From positions 1 to 64,000 of the forward strand of contig JAWKLG010000019.1 in assembly GCA_041392845.1 (NCBI GenBank): a stretch of 64,000 nucleotides of DNA, read 5' to 3'. The position numbers and the translations under genes were made by a program. Below are positions 16,617 to 24,471 of this stretch, piece after piece. Origin of the DNA: JAGQWW01 sp041392845 (lineage in GTDB: Bacteria; Bacteroidota; Bacteroidia; Chitinophagales; Saprospiraceae). How positions within the stretch are numbered: the first letter of the stretch is position 1; every line of letters begins with the position of its first letter. The notes below the pieces were generated by a model. The model worked only from the letters and a program-made list of their open reading frames with translations, had not been told where the DNA came from and ran no database searches.

Positions 16617-17282
16617 TTAAAAGCGAAATCCAATTAAACCATTGAACTGGAAGGAAAATTGAGTTCCTGCTCCGGTTCGGTTGTAATGTACGTTGTGTTC
16701 GATTAAATCGGTAATATATTCTGAATACTCATCTTCCATTAAAAGCAAATCGTTCGGTTCATTGAGGGTAGATTCCACATCAAAAAGAATGGGATAACCG
16801 TAGGCCATTTGAAATGAAAGGTAAACGTTACTTGTTCTAAAAAAATTCAATTGGCCGTATAGCATGGGCGTAAACTTATGGTAATCCTTGCTGTAAACCA
16901 TTCGTGTAGGATTTCTGGTCAAATTTGGTGCATGGTCCAGTTGGTCAATGTGAAATGATGCATATTTTAAATAAAGGCCAATTTGGACAAATCCCGGTTT
17001 CGTTGGAATAGCGTCAATGCCACTTTTTAAAAAAACACCATAACTAAAGGAGTCATCCCTGAATTTTCGTTCACCGTTTAGAACATTAAAATAACTGTCA
17101 AACCCGGCACCGACAGAAATCTTTCCAAATCTTCTTTCAAAGGATATATTCAGCGATTGATTACCTCTAAAAATGCTGGTTACCTCAGAATAAAAGACCC
17201 ATTTGTAATTCAAACTGTCCTGAGCTTTCAAAAATGAAAGTCCTGAAAACAGCAATCCGATGATGAGTATATTTTTTTTCAT
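16617..17282 (-). CDS. Outer-membrane protein paralog (GYPIL subtype)
   Basis: A signal peptide (MKKNILIIGLLFSGLSFLKAQ) precedes a barrel-like protein. Conserved landmarks with its neighbours: YSEVTSIFRGNQSLNISFE, SGIDAIPTKPGF, YSKDYHKFTPMLYGQLNFF. It shares with the gene at 18000 the extra features YGYPILFDVES and IEHNVHYNRTGAG that the others lack, so these two form one subtype. It ends FNGLIGFRF, a barrel-terminal strand. Only 18 bases separate it from the next gene. Function is unknown. Confidence 0.72.
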   Translation of the reverse strand: MKKNILIIGLLFSGLSFLKAQDSLNYKWVFYSEVTSIFRGNQSLNISFERRFGKISVGAGFDSYFNVLNGERKFRDDSFSYGVFLKSGIDAIPTKPGFVQIGLYLKYASFHIDQLDHAPNLTRNPTRMVYSKDYHKFTPMLYGQLNFFRTSNVYLSFQMAYGYPILFDVESTLNEPNDLLLMEDEYSEYITDLIEHNVHYNRTGAGTQFSFQFNGLIGFRF

Positions 17283-17294
17283 GCTATTTTCAAT

Positions 17295-17957
17295 TTAAAA
17301 CCAAATTCCAAATAAAAAATTGGCCTGGAAGGCAATGGTATTTTTAAACCCGCTTGCGTTTTTATGGAAGCCGTGCTCAGAAAGGAAATTCAAGTCAAAA
17401 AGAGGGATGGTACCATATTTTAAAGCCTCATAATCAGATTCCTCTGATTTCAGATTGTATAAAAAGGTCCTTCCGATGGCTCCCTGCACACCGGCATAAA
17501 ACCAATTGGTATTATAAGTATTGATTTGCACAAATATCATAGGAATAATCTTTTGGTAGTCTTTCTTGTAGATCGCACTAACAACTACCAGGTTATCCCC
17601 ATCATATTCATCCAATTGATAAATATGGAAATTTTGTTGTTTGATCATGAGTCCAAAACCAAACATGTCCTTCTTTCTCGGAAGCGGATCAAATCCTACC
17701 CTTGCAGTAATTCCAAAACTTAAGGCATCTTTCCTAAAATCGCGCGTATCTGCAAGAATTCCAAAGTAATAATCCAATCCAAGGCTGCCCTTGAATTGTC
17801 CTTTATTGACTTCAAAAGTCAAATTAGCTGAGCGGTTTCCCCGCATGGGACTTGTTATTTCGGAATACAAGGCATAACGGGGTTCATCCTGTGCAAAAGT
17901 TTGGCCCTTGAAAAGCAGGAAGAGGAAAAAAGAAGATAGGAGTAATTTTAGTTTCAT
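17295..17957 (-). CDS. Outer-membrane protein paralog (NTYNTN subtype)
   Basis: I start at the ATG at 17957 (MKLKLLLSSFFLFLLFKGQTFAQ), a proper signal peptide; the start at 17978 only adds seven residues. Shared strands: LYSEITSPMRGNRSANLTFE, ARVGFDPLPRKKDM, YKKDYQKIIPMIFVQINTYNTN. Like the genes at 15870 and 18681 it has an NTYNT/NTRNN-type loop followed by a GVQGAIGRTF strand, and it lacks the GYPIL motif. The protein ends FQANFLFGIWF. Probably a barrel at the cell surface. Confidence 0.72.
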   Translation of the reverse strand: MKLKLLLSSFFLFLLFKGQTFAQDEPRYALYSEITSPMRGNRSANLTFEVNKGQFKGSLGLDYYFGILADTRDFRKDALSFGITARVGFDPLPRKKDMFGFGLMIKQQNFHIYQLDEYDGDNLVVVSAIYKKDYQKIIPMIFVQINTYNTNWFYAGVQGAIGRTFLYNLKSEESDYEALKYGTIPLFDLNFLSEHGFHKNASGFKNTIAFQANFLFGIWF

Positions 17958-17999
17958 AAAGTTTTCTTTGATATCCAAATGTAAAAAGTTTATTTGAAA

Positions 18000-18671
18000 C
18001 TAAAATTTCCATCCTGTTATTAAATTGAATTGGACGCAAACTTCATTTCCTTTTCCCCAACGATTAAAAGGTACATTATGCTCGAGGAAGTTGTTCCAAA
18101 AATTGGAAGGATATCCATCGTTTTTTAACAGCACTGAATTGTCGGTAGTTAATTCCGAACGAACATTCATCAATATCGGATACCCCATCGCCATTTGAAA
18201 TCCAATCAAAATGTTTTCATATTTATCAAAATCAAATTGCATAAATATCATTGGTGTCAGTTTCCCATAGTCTTTTTCATAAATTCCATATTCCCGGAAA
18301 TCATCATCATAGGCAGGCATTTCATCGTACTGATAGGTATGGAACTCGGCATAACGGACAAAAATTCCGGCATGGAAGACCTTTTTCTTCATATACATGA
18401 ATTCTTTGCTCGCTTTAAAAGTCAATCCATAACTAATTTCATCCGTTCTGAATTGCCTCTCGGCAGTCAGGATATCCAAATACAAATCCGTTCCAAATGC
18501 CAACCTGTAGTCTTTAATTTTCCTCTCAACATTGAGATTCACTGAAGAATTGGTTCTGAAAATGCTGGTCAATTCAGAGAAAACGGCCCACTCATAGTCA
18601 TATTTAATCTGACTAAAAATTGCGGAAGGAAACAACAATGTGATGAATATGTAGAATAGTTTCTTTTTCAT
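18000..18671 (-). CDS. Outer-membrane protein paralog (GYPIL subtype)
   Basis: The start is MKKKLFYIFITLLFPSAIFSQ, then VFSELTSIFRTNSSVNLNVE, SKEFMYMKKKVFHAGIFVRYAEFH and YEKDYGKLTPMIFMQFDFD. MAMGYPILMNVRSELTTDN and LEHNVPFNRWGKGNE align with the gene at 16617, so the two are closest relatives within the array. The C-terminus LITGWKF is a barrel-type end. Nine bases separate it from the paralog at 18681 upstream. Function unknown. Confidence 0.72.
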   Translation of the reverse strand: MKKKLFYIFITLLFPSAIFSQIKYDYEWAVFSELTSIFRTNSSVNLNVERKIKDYRLAFGTDLYLDILTAERQFRTDEISYGLTFKASKEFMYMKKKVFHAGIFVRYAEFHTYQYDEMPAYDDDFREYGIYEKDYGKLTPMIFMQFDFDKYENILIGFQMAMGYPILMNVRSELTTDNSVLLKNDGYPSNFWNNFLEHNVPFNRWGKGNEVCVQFNLITGWKF

Positions 18672-18680
18672 ATTTAAAGT

Positions 18681-19337
18681 TTAAAATCGGAATCCACATA
18701 AAAAATTGAGCTGAATGACGGGTACTGGTTCCGGATCAGGTTCTTCGGAATTCGGTATGCCGAATTCAAGTTGATCTTTTAGTACATAGTCTCCATACCC
18801 AAAGGATGTTTCAGGAATATCACTTCCTTTGATTACAGGATTGCTTATAAAAACATAACCTCCTGAGACCATAAACCCAAAATAATATCTGAGATTATTC
18901 CTGGTATTGAATTGAAAAAATGCCATAGGAATTACTTTATTGAAATCTTTTGCAAGGACCTCACCGGAGTTTTTGATGCTCCTTCCTTCAGCCTCCAATA
19001 AATGATATTGCCCGTATTTTAAACTCAATCCAAAGGCAATCATATCTTTCCAGTCACGGCCGGGGGTAATTCCGATTCTACCGGTCAACATATAATTAAA
19101 AGAACCGGCCTGATAACGTCTGATGTTTGAGCGAATCGCATAATAATGATCAAAACCAATAGCATACCTGATTATCCCCGGACTGAATTCCAGGGTAAGA
19201 TTATTGGACCTGTTTCCCCTAATATGACTGCTCAACTCAGAATACAAAGAGAATTTGTATTGGTTTTCAACATCTTGACCATACATCTCAAAGCAGCCAA
19301 AAATCATTATCAGAATAGGTAATATTTTAGATTTCAT
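18681..19337 (-). CDS. Outer-membrane protein, first member of the paralog array
   Basis: The 218-residue protein starts MKSKILPILIMIFGCFEMYGQ and carries LYSELSSHIRGNRSNNLTLE, GRIGITPGRDWKDMIAFGLSLKYG, LAKDFNKVIPMAFFQFNTRN and SGGYVFISNPVIKG. It lacks the GYPIL motif, so it groups with the genes at 17295 and 15870. C-terminal LNFLCGFRF is a barrel end signature. Its start is 38 bases from the stop of the 361-residue gene at 19376, in an apparent six-gene operon. Confidence 0.72.
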   Translation of the reverse strand: MKSKILPILIMIFGCFEMYGQDVENQYKFSLYSELSSHIRGNRSNNLTLEFSPGIIRYAIGFDHYYAIRSNIRRYQAGSFNYMLTGRIGITPGRDWKDMIAFGLSLKYGQYHLLEAEGRSIKNSGEVLAKDFNKVIPMAFFQFNTRNNLRYYFGFMVSGGYVFISNPVIKGSDIPETSFGYGDYVLKDQLEFGIPNSEEPDPEPVPVIQLNFLCGFRF

Positions 19338-19375
19338 AAAAGAATTTAAAATTTAAAAATCGAATGACCCCTGCA

Positions 19376-20461
19376 TTAATGTATTGCAAATCCACCCATA
19401 AATTGATAGGTATCTCCCGGAAAGCTTATTAAATAAGCCCATGGCCCCTGGTCCCAATTTTTTGTTTTTTTAAGCATTAATTTTTTTATTTCTGAGTCGA
19501 AACACAGACGAAAATCAGACAGGTTAATTATAAAGGATCGGGATTCCCCTTTTTTCAACTGCTCAAAATTTATCTTTAGTGGCGATTCAACAGATTTAAC
19601 AATCAATTCACCTTCAAAAAGTAATTTTATTCCCAATTGCACCTCGAATGGCCATTTCCCATCATAAATCTGATATTCAAATGGCTCTTCCCAATCGTTT
19701 CTTAATACCAGCTCAATAATTATATCGCCTTTTAAAGGGTCTTTGTTTAAAAATTTAACCTTGCCATAATTTCTGTTCCTGTTGATATTCAATTGATTAG
19801 CTTTCAATAGGGTCTCCAGTCTTTTCTTACCCAACTCTTCCAACACATTTGTATCGAGACCTACCAGAATTTCTCTCCTATCTAATAATTTCTTTAAAAA
19901 GGCGGTATCCCCGATATATTTGTGTCTAAATTGGATACGTTCCCCTTCAAAATACCTGTGCAAAGTAGCTCTGTCTTTTAAATTAGAATCCGGAAACTTC
20001 TCTAAAAACTCCCTGGTCATCTCATTCCAGCAGCAATAATATTTTGGATTTTCCATTCTTGGTATCAACCAGGCATCATCAACCAATTCGCTATTTGGAA
20101 ACTTATTAATGAAAGCCTCGAAGTTGTCTTCATAGACCTCTTTTTTACTTATTCTCTGTTTAGTAAATGCGATTTCTTTATTAATCAAACCAAATCTTGC
20201 TACCAAATCAAAGAAAAACAAAGAATCGGGACTTGAATAATTCTCCTCAATTTCAATAATCCTCAAAGCATACTTCTTCCATGCCGGATCACAATAGGAA
20301 GGGCAGTAATAAGGGTTGAATTCTAATGGAGTTGATATATGTCCTGGAAAATAAGGCGGTACTCCTTGTATGGGTTTCTGTGCCATAAGAAAAGACGAGA
20401 AAAGAATTCCAACTAAAAGGATGCAAACAGAAAGTGCAGGAAGCAATGGTTTTAGTATCAT
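19376..20461 (-). CDS. Secreted protein of unknown function at the head of the barrel operon
   Basis: A signal peptide (MILKPLLPALSVCILLVGILF, cleavage near FLMAQ) is followed by about 335 residues. Residues 30-60 (VPPYFPGHISTPLEFNPYYCPSYCDPAWKKYAL) hold a cysteine pair, a helical middle part has FPNSELVDDAW and FPDSNLKDRATLHRYF, reminiscent of TPR-like F-P-D-S turns, and the end is beta-rich. I recognise no family. It is the first gene of a six-gene minus-strand cluster and so may interact with the following outer-membrane paralogs; this is only positional inference. Confidence 0.65.
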   Translation of the reverse strand: MILKPLLPALSVCILLVGILFSSFLMAQKPIQGVPPYFPGHISTPLEFNPYYCPSYCDPAWKKYALRIIEIEENYSSPDSLFFFDLVARFGLINKEIAFTKQRISKKEVYEDNFEAFINKFPNSELVDDAWLIPRMENPKYYCCWNEMTREFLEKFPDSNLKDRATLHRYFEGERIQFRHKYIGDTAFLKKLLDRREILVGLDTNVLEELGKKRLETLLKANQLNINRNRNYGKVKFLNKDPLKGDIIIELVLRNDWEEPFEYQIYDGKWPFEVQLGIKLLFEGELIVKSVESPLKINFEQLKKGESRSFIINLSDFRLCFDSEIKKLMLKKTKNWDQGPWAYLISFPGDTYQFMGGFAIH

Positions 20462-20630
20462 AGATTAAGTTGAATTTCCAGATTATAAAAAATTCGACTC
20501 TAAGGTAGTAAGATTTCACCAATGAAAAATTGCCACCGTCTTCTGAATATCACCTCCAAGGGTGAACTTTGATCAAATGGATTCACCTACATTTGAAAAA
20601 TTATAAAGTACACATTATTTATCCCATTTA

Positions 20631-20661
20631 AAAAATGCCCTGCAGGTGGAGACCGGCAGGG
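20631..20661 (-). terminator. Hairpin followed by a T run on the minus strand
   Basis: On the minus strand CCCTGC pairs with GCAGGG across a 12-base loop and is followed by CATTTTTTAAA. It lies about 170 bases upstream of the gene that starts at 20461. A role as terminator of a short upstream transcript is possible. Confidence 0.4.
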
Positions 20662-20689
20662 TAGTTTTTTAAAAAAAAAGAATGGGCCT

Positions 20690-20790
20690 AAAAATAGAAA
20701 GGACCTTCGCCGGGCTACGCGAAGGTCCTAAGGTGTATTTGTGTTTATTTGTCAATGCAATTATTGTCAACAACCAATCCAAGAATTCAA
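20690..20790 (-). ncRNA. Candidate small RNA S1 with terminator hairpin
   Basis: On the minus strand a GACAAATAAACACA element (at about 20741-20754) is followed by a perfect 10-bp stem GGACCTTCGC/GCGAAGGTCC (20701-20728) and then a T-rich tract. The same 14-base element occurs upstream of the hairpin at 22757. No ORF is present. This is a sequence-based suspicion, not a recognised family. Confidence 0.3.
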
Positions 20791-20971
20791 TTCATCTCCC
20801 TATTAAGCTTGTTTGTAACCAGAATGAAAATTCATTGATTGATGTAATTACATTACTTGCCTTATAAACATTGATTGAACAGGAATTTTACAAAAAATAT
20901 TAAAATTTCCGATCCGAGCAAAAATTTAAGCTGCTGATTATCAATATTTTAATCCAAACAAAGCACCTGCA

Positions 20972-21080
20972 AAAAAAGTCCCTCACAAATACATGTGAGG
21001 GACAGGTCGGGCCTAAAGCGCCCTTGCTTGTTTTAGGGTCCAAATACATGGAAAGTCTGAGCCATCACCAATTATGGACA
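20972..21080 (-). ncRNA. Candidate small RNA S3 ending in a strong terminator
   Basis: On the minus strand a stem GTCCCTCAC/GTGAGGGAC (20979-21003) is followed by seven T residues (20972-20978), a textbook Rho-independent terminator. Just before it an imperfect hairpin pairs GGACCCTAAAA with TTTAGGCCC. No gene ends here on this strand, so a short non-coding transcript starting around 21050-21110 is plausible. Confidence 0.35.
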
Positions 21081-21549
21081 AACATTTATGCTAAATAATA
21101 AATGCCAATTTTAAGGGGGAACGATACGGACGGAACAATAAAAATACGAGATAAAGTTAAATCTAAAGTTTTAACTTATAGTAATTTTTAATATCAATAA
21201 ACACTTGATTTGAGGAGTTCGAGATTAAAATTTTCTTTTCCAAGGCCTAATTTTTCAAAATAAAATATCCGCTATAGCTTTTTTAACAAATTTAACTGAT
21301 ATTTGGGTTGGCTATAATCATTAGCCTTTATTCATTAGGTTAAGAAAAAATAACTAGTGGAATTGAGATAGCGTTTCAGTTCCACTTTTTTTTGCCACTC
21401 GCTTTTCGACCTTCGCTATTCGTTTTTTCACCCAACCCAAAAACCCAAATTCCACCAATCCTGGCAAAGCTCCCCCACCCATTTCCTCTTCCAAAAGACC
21501 AAAGCCCAAAGACTAAAGACTAAAGACTAAAGACCAAAGACCAACTAAA

Positions 21550-21585
21550 AAAAAGAAGCCGGTAAACCTAAGCTTATTCCGGCCC
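21550..21585 (-). terminator. Terminator-like hairpin S4 on the minus strand
   Basis: GCCGG and CCGGC pair across a 16-base loop and are followed by TTCTTTTTTTT on the minus strand. A GACAAACATTAGG stretch lies just upstream of it. No protein gene ends here. Confidence 0.35.
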
Positions 21586-22186
21586 CTAATGTTTGTCTTT
21601 TAATAGCGTAACAAAAATAAATATACGATTTTTTTTATTATTTTCCAGATTGGTCTTTATTAGCTTCCTATCATTCAAAAGAGCCCCTAACTTGAGAGAT
21701 CCTACTGGTCTGAAGACCTGCACGTACCTTGGATACAATTCTGAAGAACTTTAAAGCCCAAAATAATCAGGCAATAGTTTGGATGCTTTAGTGAATAACT
21801 GGCGGTTAGTATATCCCTCTTTTCCTTCTCCTTACCTAATTGATCATGGTATAATAATATTCGACCCTACGGGTCGGGGATGGAATGAATTTCATGGCTA
21901 CGGAGATGGGACCCTGCGGGTCCCTGAGAGTTCCTGGCTGCTCCGGAGTCAACTAAATTTTAGGATCCGAAAGATCCAATCTCTGTAACAAAATGATAAG
22001 AAGGTTTAATGGTTGATTGCGCCTTCATGTTCCTTCATTCCTTCATCTTTCAAAAAAAATCTCAAGAACGATTCCGGTAATTTTAGATCATTCCTAATCC
22101 TACCGTCACGCAATGACGGCCTAACTCGTATTCCAATGTTCAAAAAACGAGCAAAAAGCCAATAGCCAACAGCCAACAGCCACCAG

Positions 22187-22582
22187 CTACCTTCCTTGGT
22201 CAATAATAGCTGCTTCCACCAAAAGACTGGTCAGAATTTCAACATCAATATCTGAAGGTTTTAGAAATTTCCTCATGGTAACATACTTCCTGGTACCAGC
22301 TTCCATATAATGGTGATCGTCCGAAAGTAAATGTCCACTGGTAAATCCAAAATTCACTCCTTCCACCGTCACCTTCCCCCAGGGAACAGCTCCCGGCCAA
22401 ATAAAACATATATTTTTAAAAACAGAATAATACGGAACATTGTAGGCAAGCTTCTCCTTCACATTAGGAATGGTCTCCAGAATTAGGTCCCTCAAAACCT
22501 CCACGACCTTTTGCTGATCTTCCGGAAGGAAATCAAAACACTCCTCGAAATTCCTGAATGAAACAGATTGCATTTTTGCCAT
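22187..22582 (-). CDS. DUF1801 domain-containing protein
   Basis: Starting at the ATG at 22582 (MAKMQSVSFRNFEECFDFLP), the 131-residue protein shows the DUF1801 pattern: PEDQQKVVEVLRDLILETIPNVKEKLAYNVPYYSVF, then GVNFGFTSGHLLSDDH and RKYVTMRKFLKPSDID. This fold (YdhG/iron-chaperone-like) is related to frataxin-like and YdeI proteins; exact function is not established. The family normally keeps the E-x-x-x-Y-x-x-P-x-(Y/F) motif that is visible here as EKLAYNVPYY. It stands alone; repeats lie on both sides. Confidence 0.88.
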   Translation of the reverse strand: MAKMQSVSFRNFEECFDFLPEDQQKVVEVLRDLILETIPNVKEKLAYNVPYYSVFKNICFIWPGAVPWGKVTVEGVNFGFTSGHLLSDDHHYMEAGTRKYVTMRKFLKPSDIDVEILTSLLVEAAIIDQGR

Positions 22583-22677
22583 CACCAAGGGTATTGTTTA
22601 TTACGAAAGTAAGGAAATAAGAGATTCTGAAGGATGGATTAAATTAAATAACCGCACCCGACTAGTATCCAGGTCCT

Positions 22678-22746
22678 AACGTTAGAAACTAGCCACCAGC
22701 ACCTGCACCTAGTACCCAGCACCAAGTACCCAGTACCCAGCACCCA
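22678..22746. repeat. AGTACCCAGCACC word repeat
   Basis: Tandem permutations of CACCTAGTACCCAG and CACCAAGTACCCAG. It is the reverse complement of the GCTGGGTGCTAGGT repeats seen at 33.76 and 54.36 kb. Confidence 0.75.
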
Positions 22747-22751
22747 GATCA

Positions 22752-22850
22752 AAAATGCCCCGGGATTAACCGGGGCCAACTAAAAAGAGATAGCTAAATA
22801 AATTCAATAATTTTTGGATCCAATTACCTGGATCCAGACCTGTGTTTATT
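22752..22850 (-). ncRNA. Candidate small RNA S2 with terminator
   Basis: On the minus strand the element GACAAATAAACACA (also in S1) is followed by a TGGATCCA/TGGATCCA stem, an AU-rich stretch, and a GCCCCGG/CCGGGGC hairpin (22757-22776) leading into ATTTTTG. It could also simply terminate the transcript of the SnoaL-like gene, which ends at 23028. Confidence 0.3.
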
Positions 22851-23027
22851 TGTCTGACCAAATTGAGACAAAAAAGAAACCAAGTTTCGCCAAATTTTTA
22901 TCAGATAGAATTATTGTAAGGTTTATTTCGGAAAATGACCACTTATCCCCATTTTAAGACAACTTGAGAAAAACAAGCTTCTTTTGCGAGCCTTTTTATT
23001 TCTGATTAGGGCCTTTAATTTTTTAGT

Positions 23028-23492
23028 CTAAACCGTTGGACTCAATGTTTTGATTGCATATGCTTTTGGATTGTTATACATGCCGGTAAAATCAAAATTT
23101 TGGACCATTTTCAACTTCCATTCCCCTTCATCTTTTTCCAAAACCACCTCAATGATTCCAGCTCTTTCAAGTAATTTGTTATTCTGAGGATCTGTATGAC
23201 CTTTGGTTGACCATTTACCTGTTACCAATGCCAAGCCTTTTGCAATGGCTCGAGCATATAAAATATCCAGTTGCAGTATTGCTTCTTTCATCATTTTTTG
23301 AAAAACCATAACATGCATTTTTTGGATATTTGGTTTTCCTAATGCAAGCTGTCCCATGATGTCAATAAACTCACAATCACTAACAAAAAGATTTACAAGT
23401 CCTTCAGCATCTTTTTGATTCCAAACAAAAGCGAAATTATCTAAAGCCTTTTCTATTTCACTTTTATCCTCAAGAGTCAAATTGTTAATCAT
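23028..23492 (-). CDS. SnoaL-like/DUF4440 (SgcJ/EcaC type) protein
   Basis: The chain EIEKALDNFAFVWNQKDAEGLVNLFVSDCEFIDIMG followed by ALVTGKWSTKGH and KMVQNFDF is a cone-shaped SnoaL/NTF2-like domain of the SgcJ/EcaC family. Length about 154. ATG at 23492 is used; a GTG at 23498 overlaps the stop of the preceding gene (a GTGA overlap), so the two are translationally coupled. The family includes polyketide cyclases and many enzymes of unknown substrate. Nothing nearby points to secondary metabolism. Confidence 0.83.
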   Translation of the reverse strand: MINNLTLEDKSEIEKALDNFAFVWNQKDAEGLVNLFVSDCEFIDIMGQLALGKPNIQKMHVMVFQKMMKEAILQLDILYARAIAKGLALVTGKWSTKGHTDPQNNKLLERAGIIEVVLEKDEGEWKLKMVQNFDFTGMYNNPKAYAIKTLSPTV

Positions 23493-23494
23493 TT

Positions 23495-23707
23495 TCACTT
23501 TTTTAAAATTTCTAATTCATGCCCCATTCTACTAAAGGTCTCTTCTAAAACTTCTATACTGACCTCTGCAGATTCAATTTTAAAAATCCGGTCACAATCT
23601 TCTAAATCAAATACAATCCTGGCCTCAGGCATTTTTTCATTAAGCTCATTTTTAATCTTTCTAGAATCTCTGGTCTTTTCAACGCTTGTTTTGAAAATAC
23701 TGATCAT
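23495..23707 (-). CDS. Small conserved protein, HMA-like fold
   Basis: This 70-residue protein (MISIFKTSVEKTRDSRKIKN to FSRMGHELEILKK) has the beta-alpha-beta-beta-alpha-beta rhythm of heavy-metal-associated domains but no CxxC metal site. Similar short proteins that open with MISIFKTSV and contain FDLEDCD occur widely in Bacteroidota; they have no assigned function. It overlaps the next gene by four bases. Confidence 0.6.
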   Translation of the reverse strand: MISIFKTSVEKTRDSRKIKNELNEKMPEARIVFDLEDCDRIFKIESAEVSIEVLEETFSRMGHELEILKK

Positions 23708-23741
23708 AAAATCCTATTTACAAAGCACTGACTCGTGCCTA

Positions 23742-24392
23742 TTAATAAGCCAAAACCGGCTTTTGAAAAACATATTCTTCGGAATTCATCTGATTTACAA
23801 TAAAATCAGCCAAATCCTTTCGGCTGATTTTTCTTCCACCTTGAGGACAATGGTTCAATTGGACACGGTACTTGCCAGTCGCCTTACCGTCAGATAAATA
23901 GGATGGGCGAACACAAGTCCATTTGATATCTTTGGTATCATCCAAAATCGTCTCCCAACGCGTTTGGTCGTAATAGACTTTATTGTAATTGGGGCGGATA
24001 ATTCTATTGAGGAAAAAATTATCAGTGGAAGGATCGCTCATATCTATCAATCCTGAAGTAATGGTTGTAAGACGGTCAATCCCCAATTCCCGCATGGCAT
24101 TCAGGATGTTTCTGCCTCCTTCAGAATAAACTTCCGTATATTTATTAGAGGTTCCGGTACCCAGCGAAGAGATAACCAGGTCACTCCCCTTCATCTGACT
24201 TTTTAGAGATTCCAGGTCAAAAATTCCACCTTTTGCTACCTCCAATTTTCCATCAGCATTTCCTGCAAAATCATCAGGATTCAGTTTTGAAGGGTCTCTG
24301 ACCAGGATTTTGACCTGATGTCCTTCCTTAAGTAGATTTTTGAGTATTTCTTCACCAGTTTTTCCTGTTGCGCCTAATAAAAATACTTTCAT
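23742..24392 (-). CDS. NAD(P)-binding atypical SDR family oxidoreductase
   Basis: The start MKVFLLGATGKTGEEILKNLL is a Rossmann fold with GATGKTG, the nucleotide-binding glycine motif of NAD(P)H-binding (NmrA-/BVR-B-like) atypical short-chain dehydrogenases; ILVRDPSKL is the second strand and basic residues that favour NADP. SDLVISSLGTGTSN and TTITSGLIDM follow as usual. The full length (216) fits. Substrate is unknown. It lies 34 bases from the small HMA-like gene and is preceded by an AraC regulator that may control it. Confidence 0.88.
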   Translation of the reverse strand: MKVFLLGATGKTGEEILKNLLKEGHQVKILVRDPSKLNPDDFAGNADGKLEVAKGGIFDLESLKSQMKGSDLVISSLGTGTSNKYTEVYSEGGRNILNAMRELGIDRLTTITSGLIDMSDPSTDNFFLNRIIRPNYNKVYYDQTRWETILDDTKDIKWTCVRPSYLSDGKATGKYRVQLNHCPQGGRKISRKDLADFIVNQMNSEEYVFQKPVLAY

Positions 24393-24471
24393 GAATAATC
24401 TATTGATGATTTAAATGATGGACAAAATTACCAGCAAAAAAACAGGAAAAATAGAAAGAATCATCCCATCA

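Larger units (their letters stand above)
20462..22186. other. Large gene-poor region with minus-strand hairpins
   Basis: This 1.7-kb stretch has no credible protein gene (short frames at 20682 and 21779 run through repeats). It holds four terminator-like hairpins on the minus strand (listed separately), a GACTAAAGACTAAAGACC word repeat at 21498-21545, and small palindromes such as GGGACCCTGCGGGTCCC near 21907-21923. It may encode small RNAs. Confidence 0.55.
22583..23027. other. Intergenic region with repeat words and a hairpin
   Basis: This 445-base gap contains the GTACCCAGCACC word repeat (22678-22746), a terminator-like hairpin at 22752-22778 on the minus strand and a GGATCC pair around 22817-22837. 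No gene is visible. Confidence 0.55.

Noticed and set aside
20682..20867. Plus-strand ORF of 61 residues in the gene-poor region
   Set aside because: It covers the GGACCTTCGC hairpin and lies in noncoding-looking DNA; no codon or motif support.
21779..21988. Plus-strand ORF of 69 residues in the gene-poor region
   Set aside because: It crosses small palindromes such as GGGACCCTGCGGGTCCC and shows no family features.
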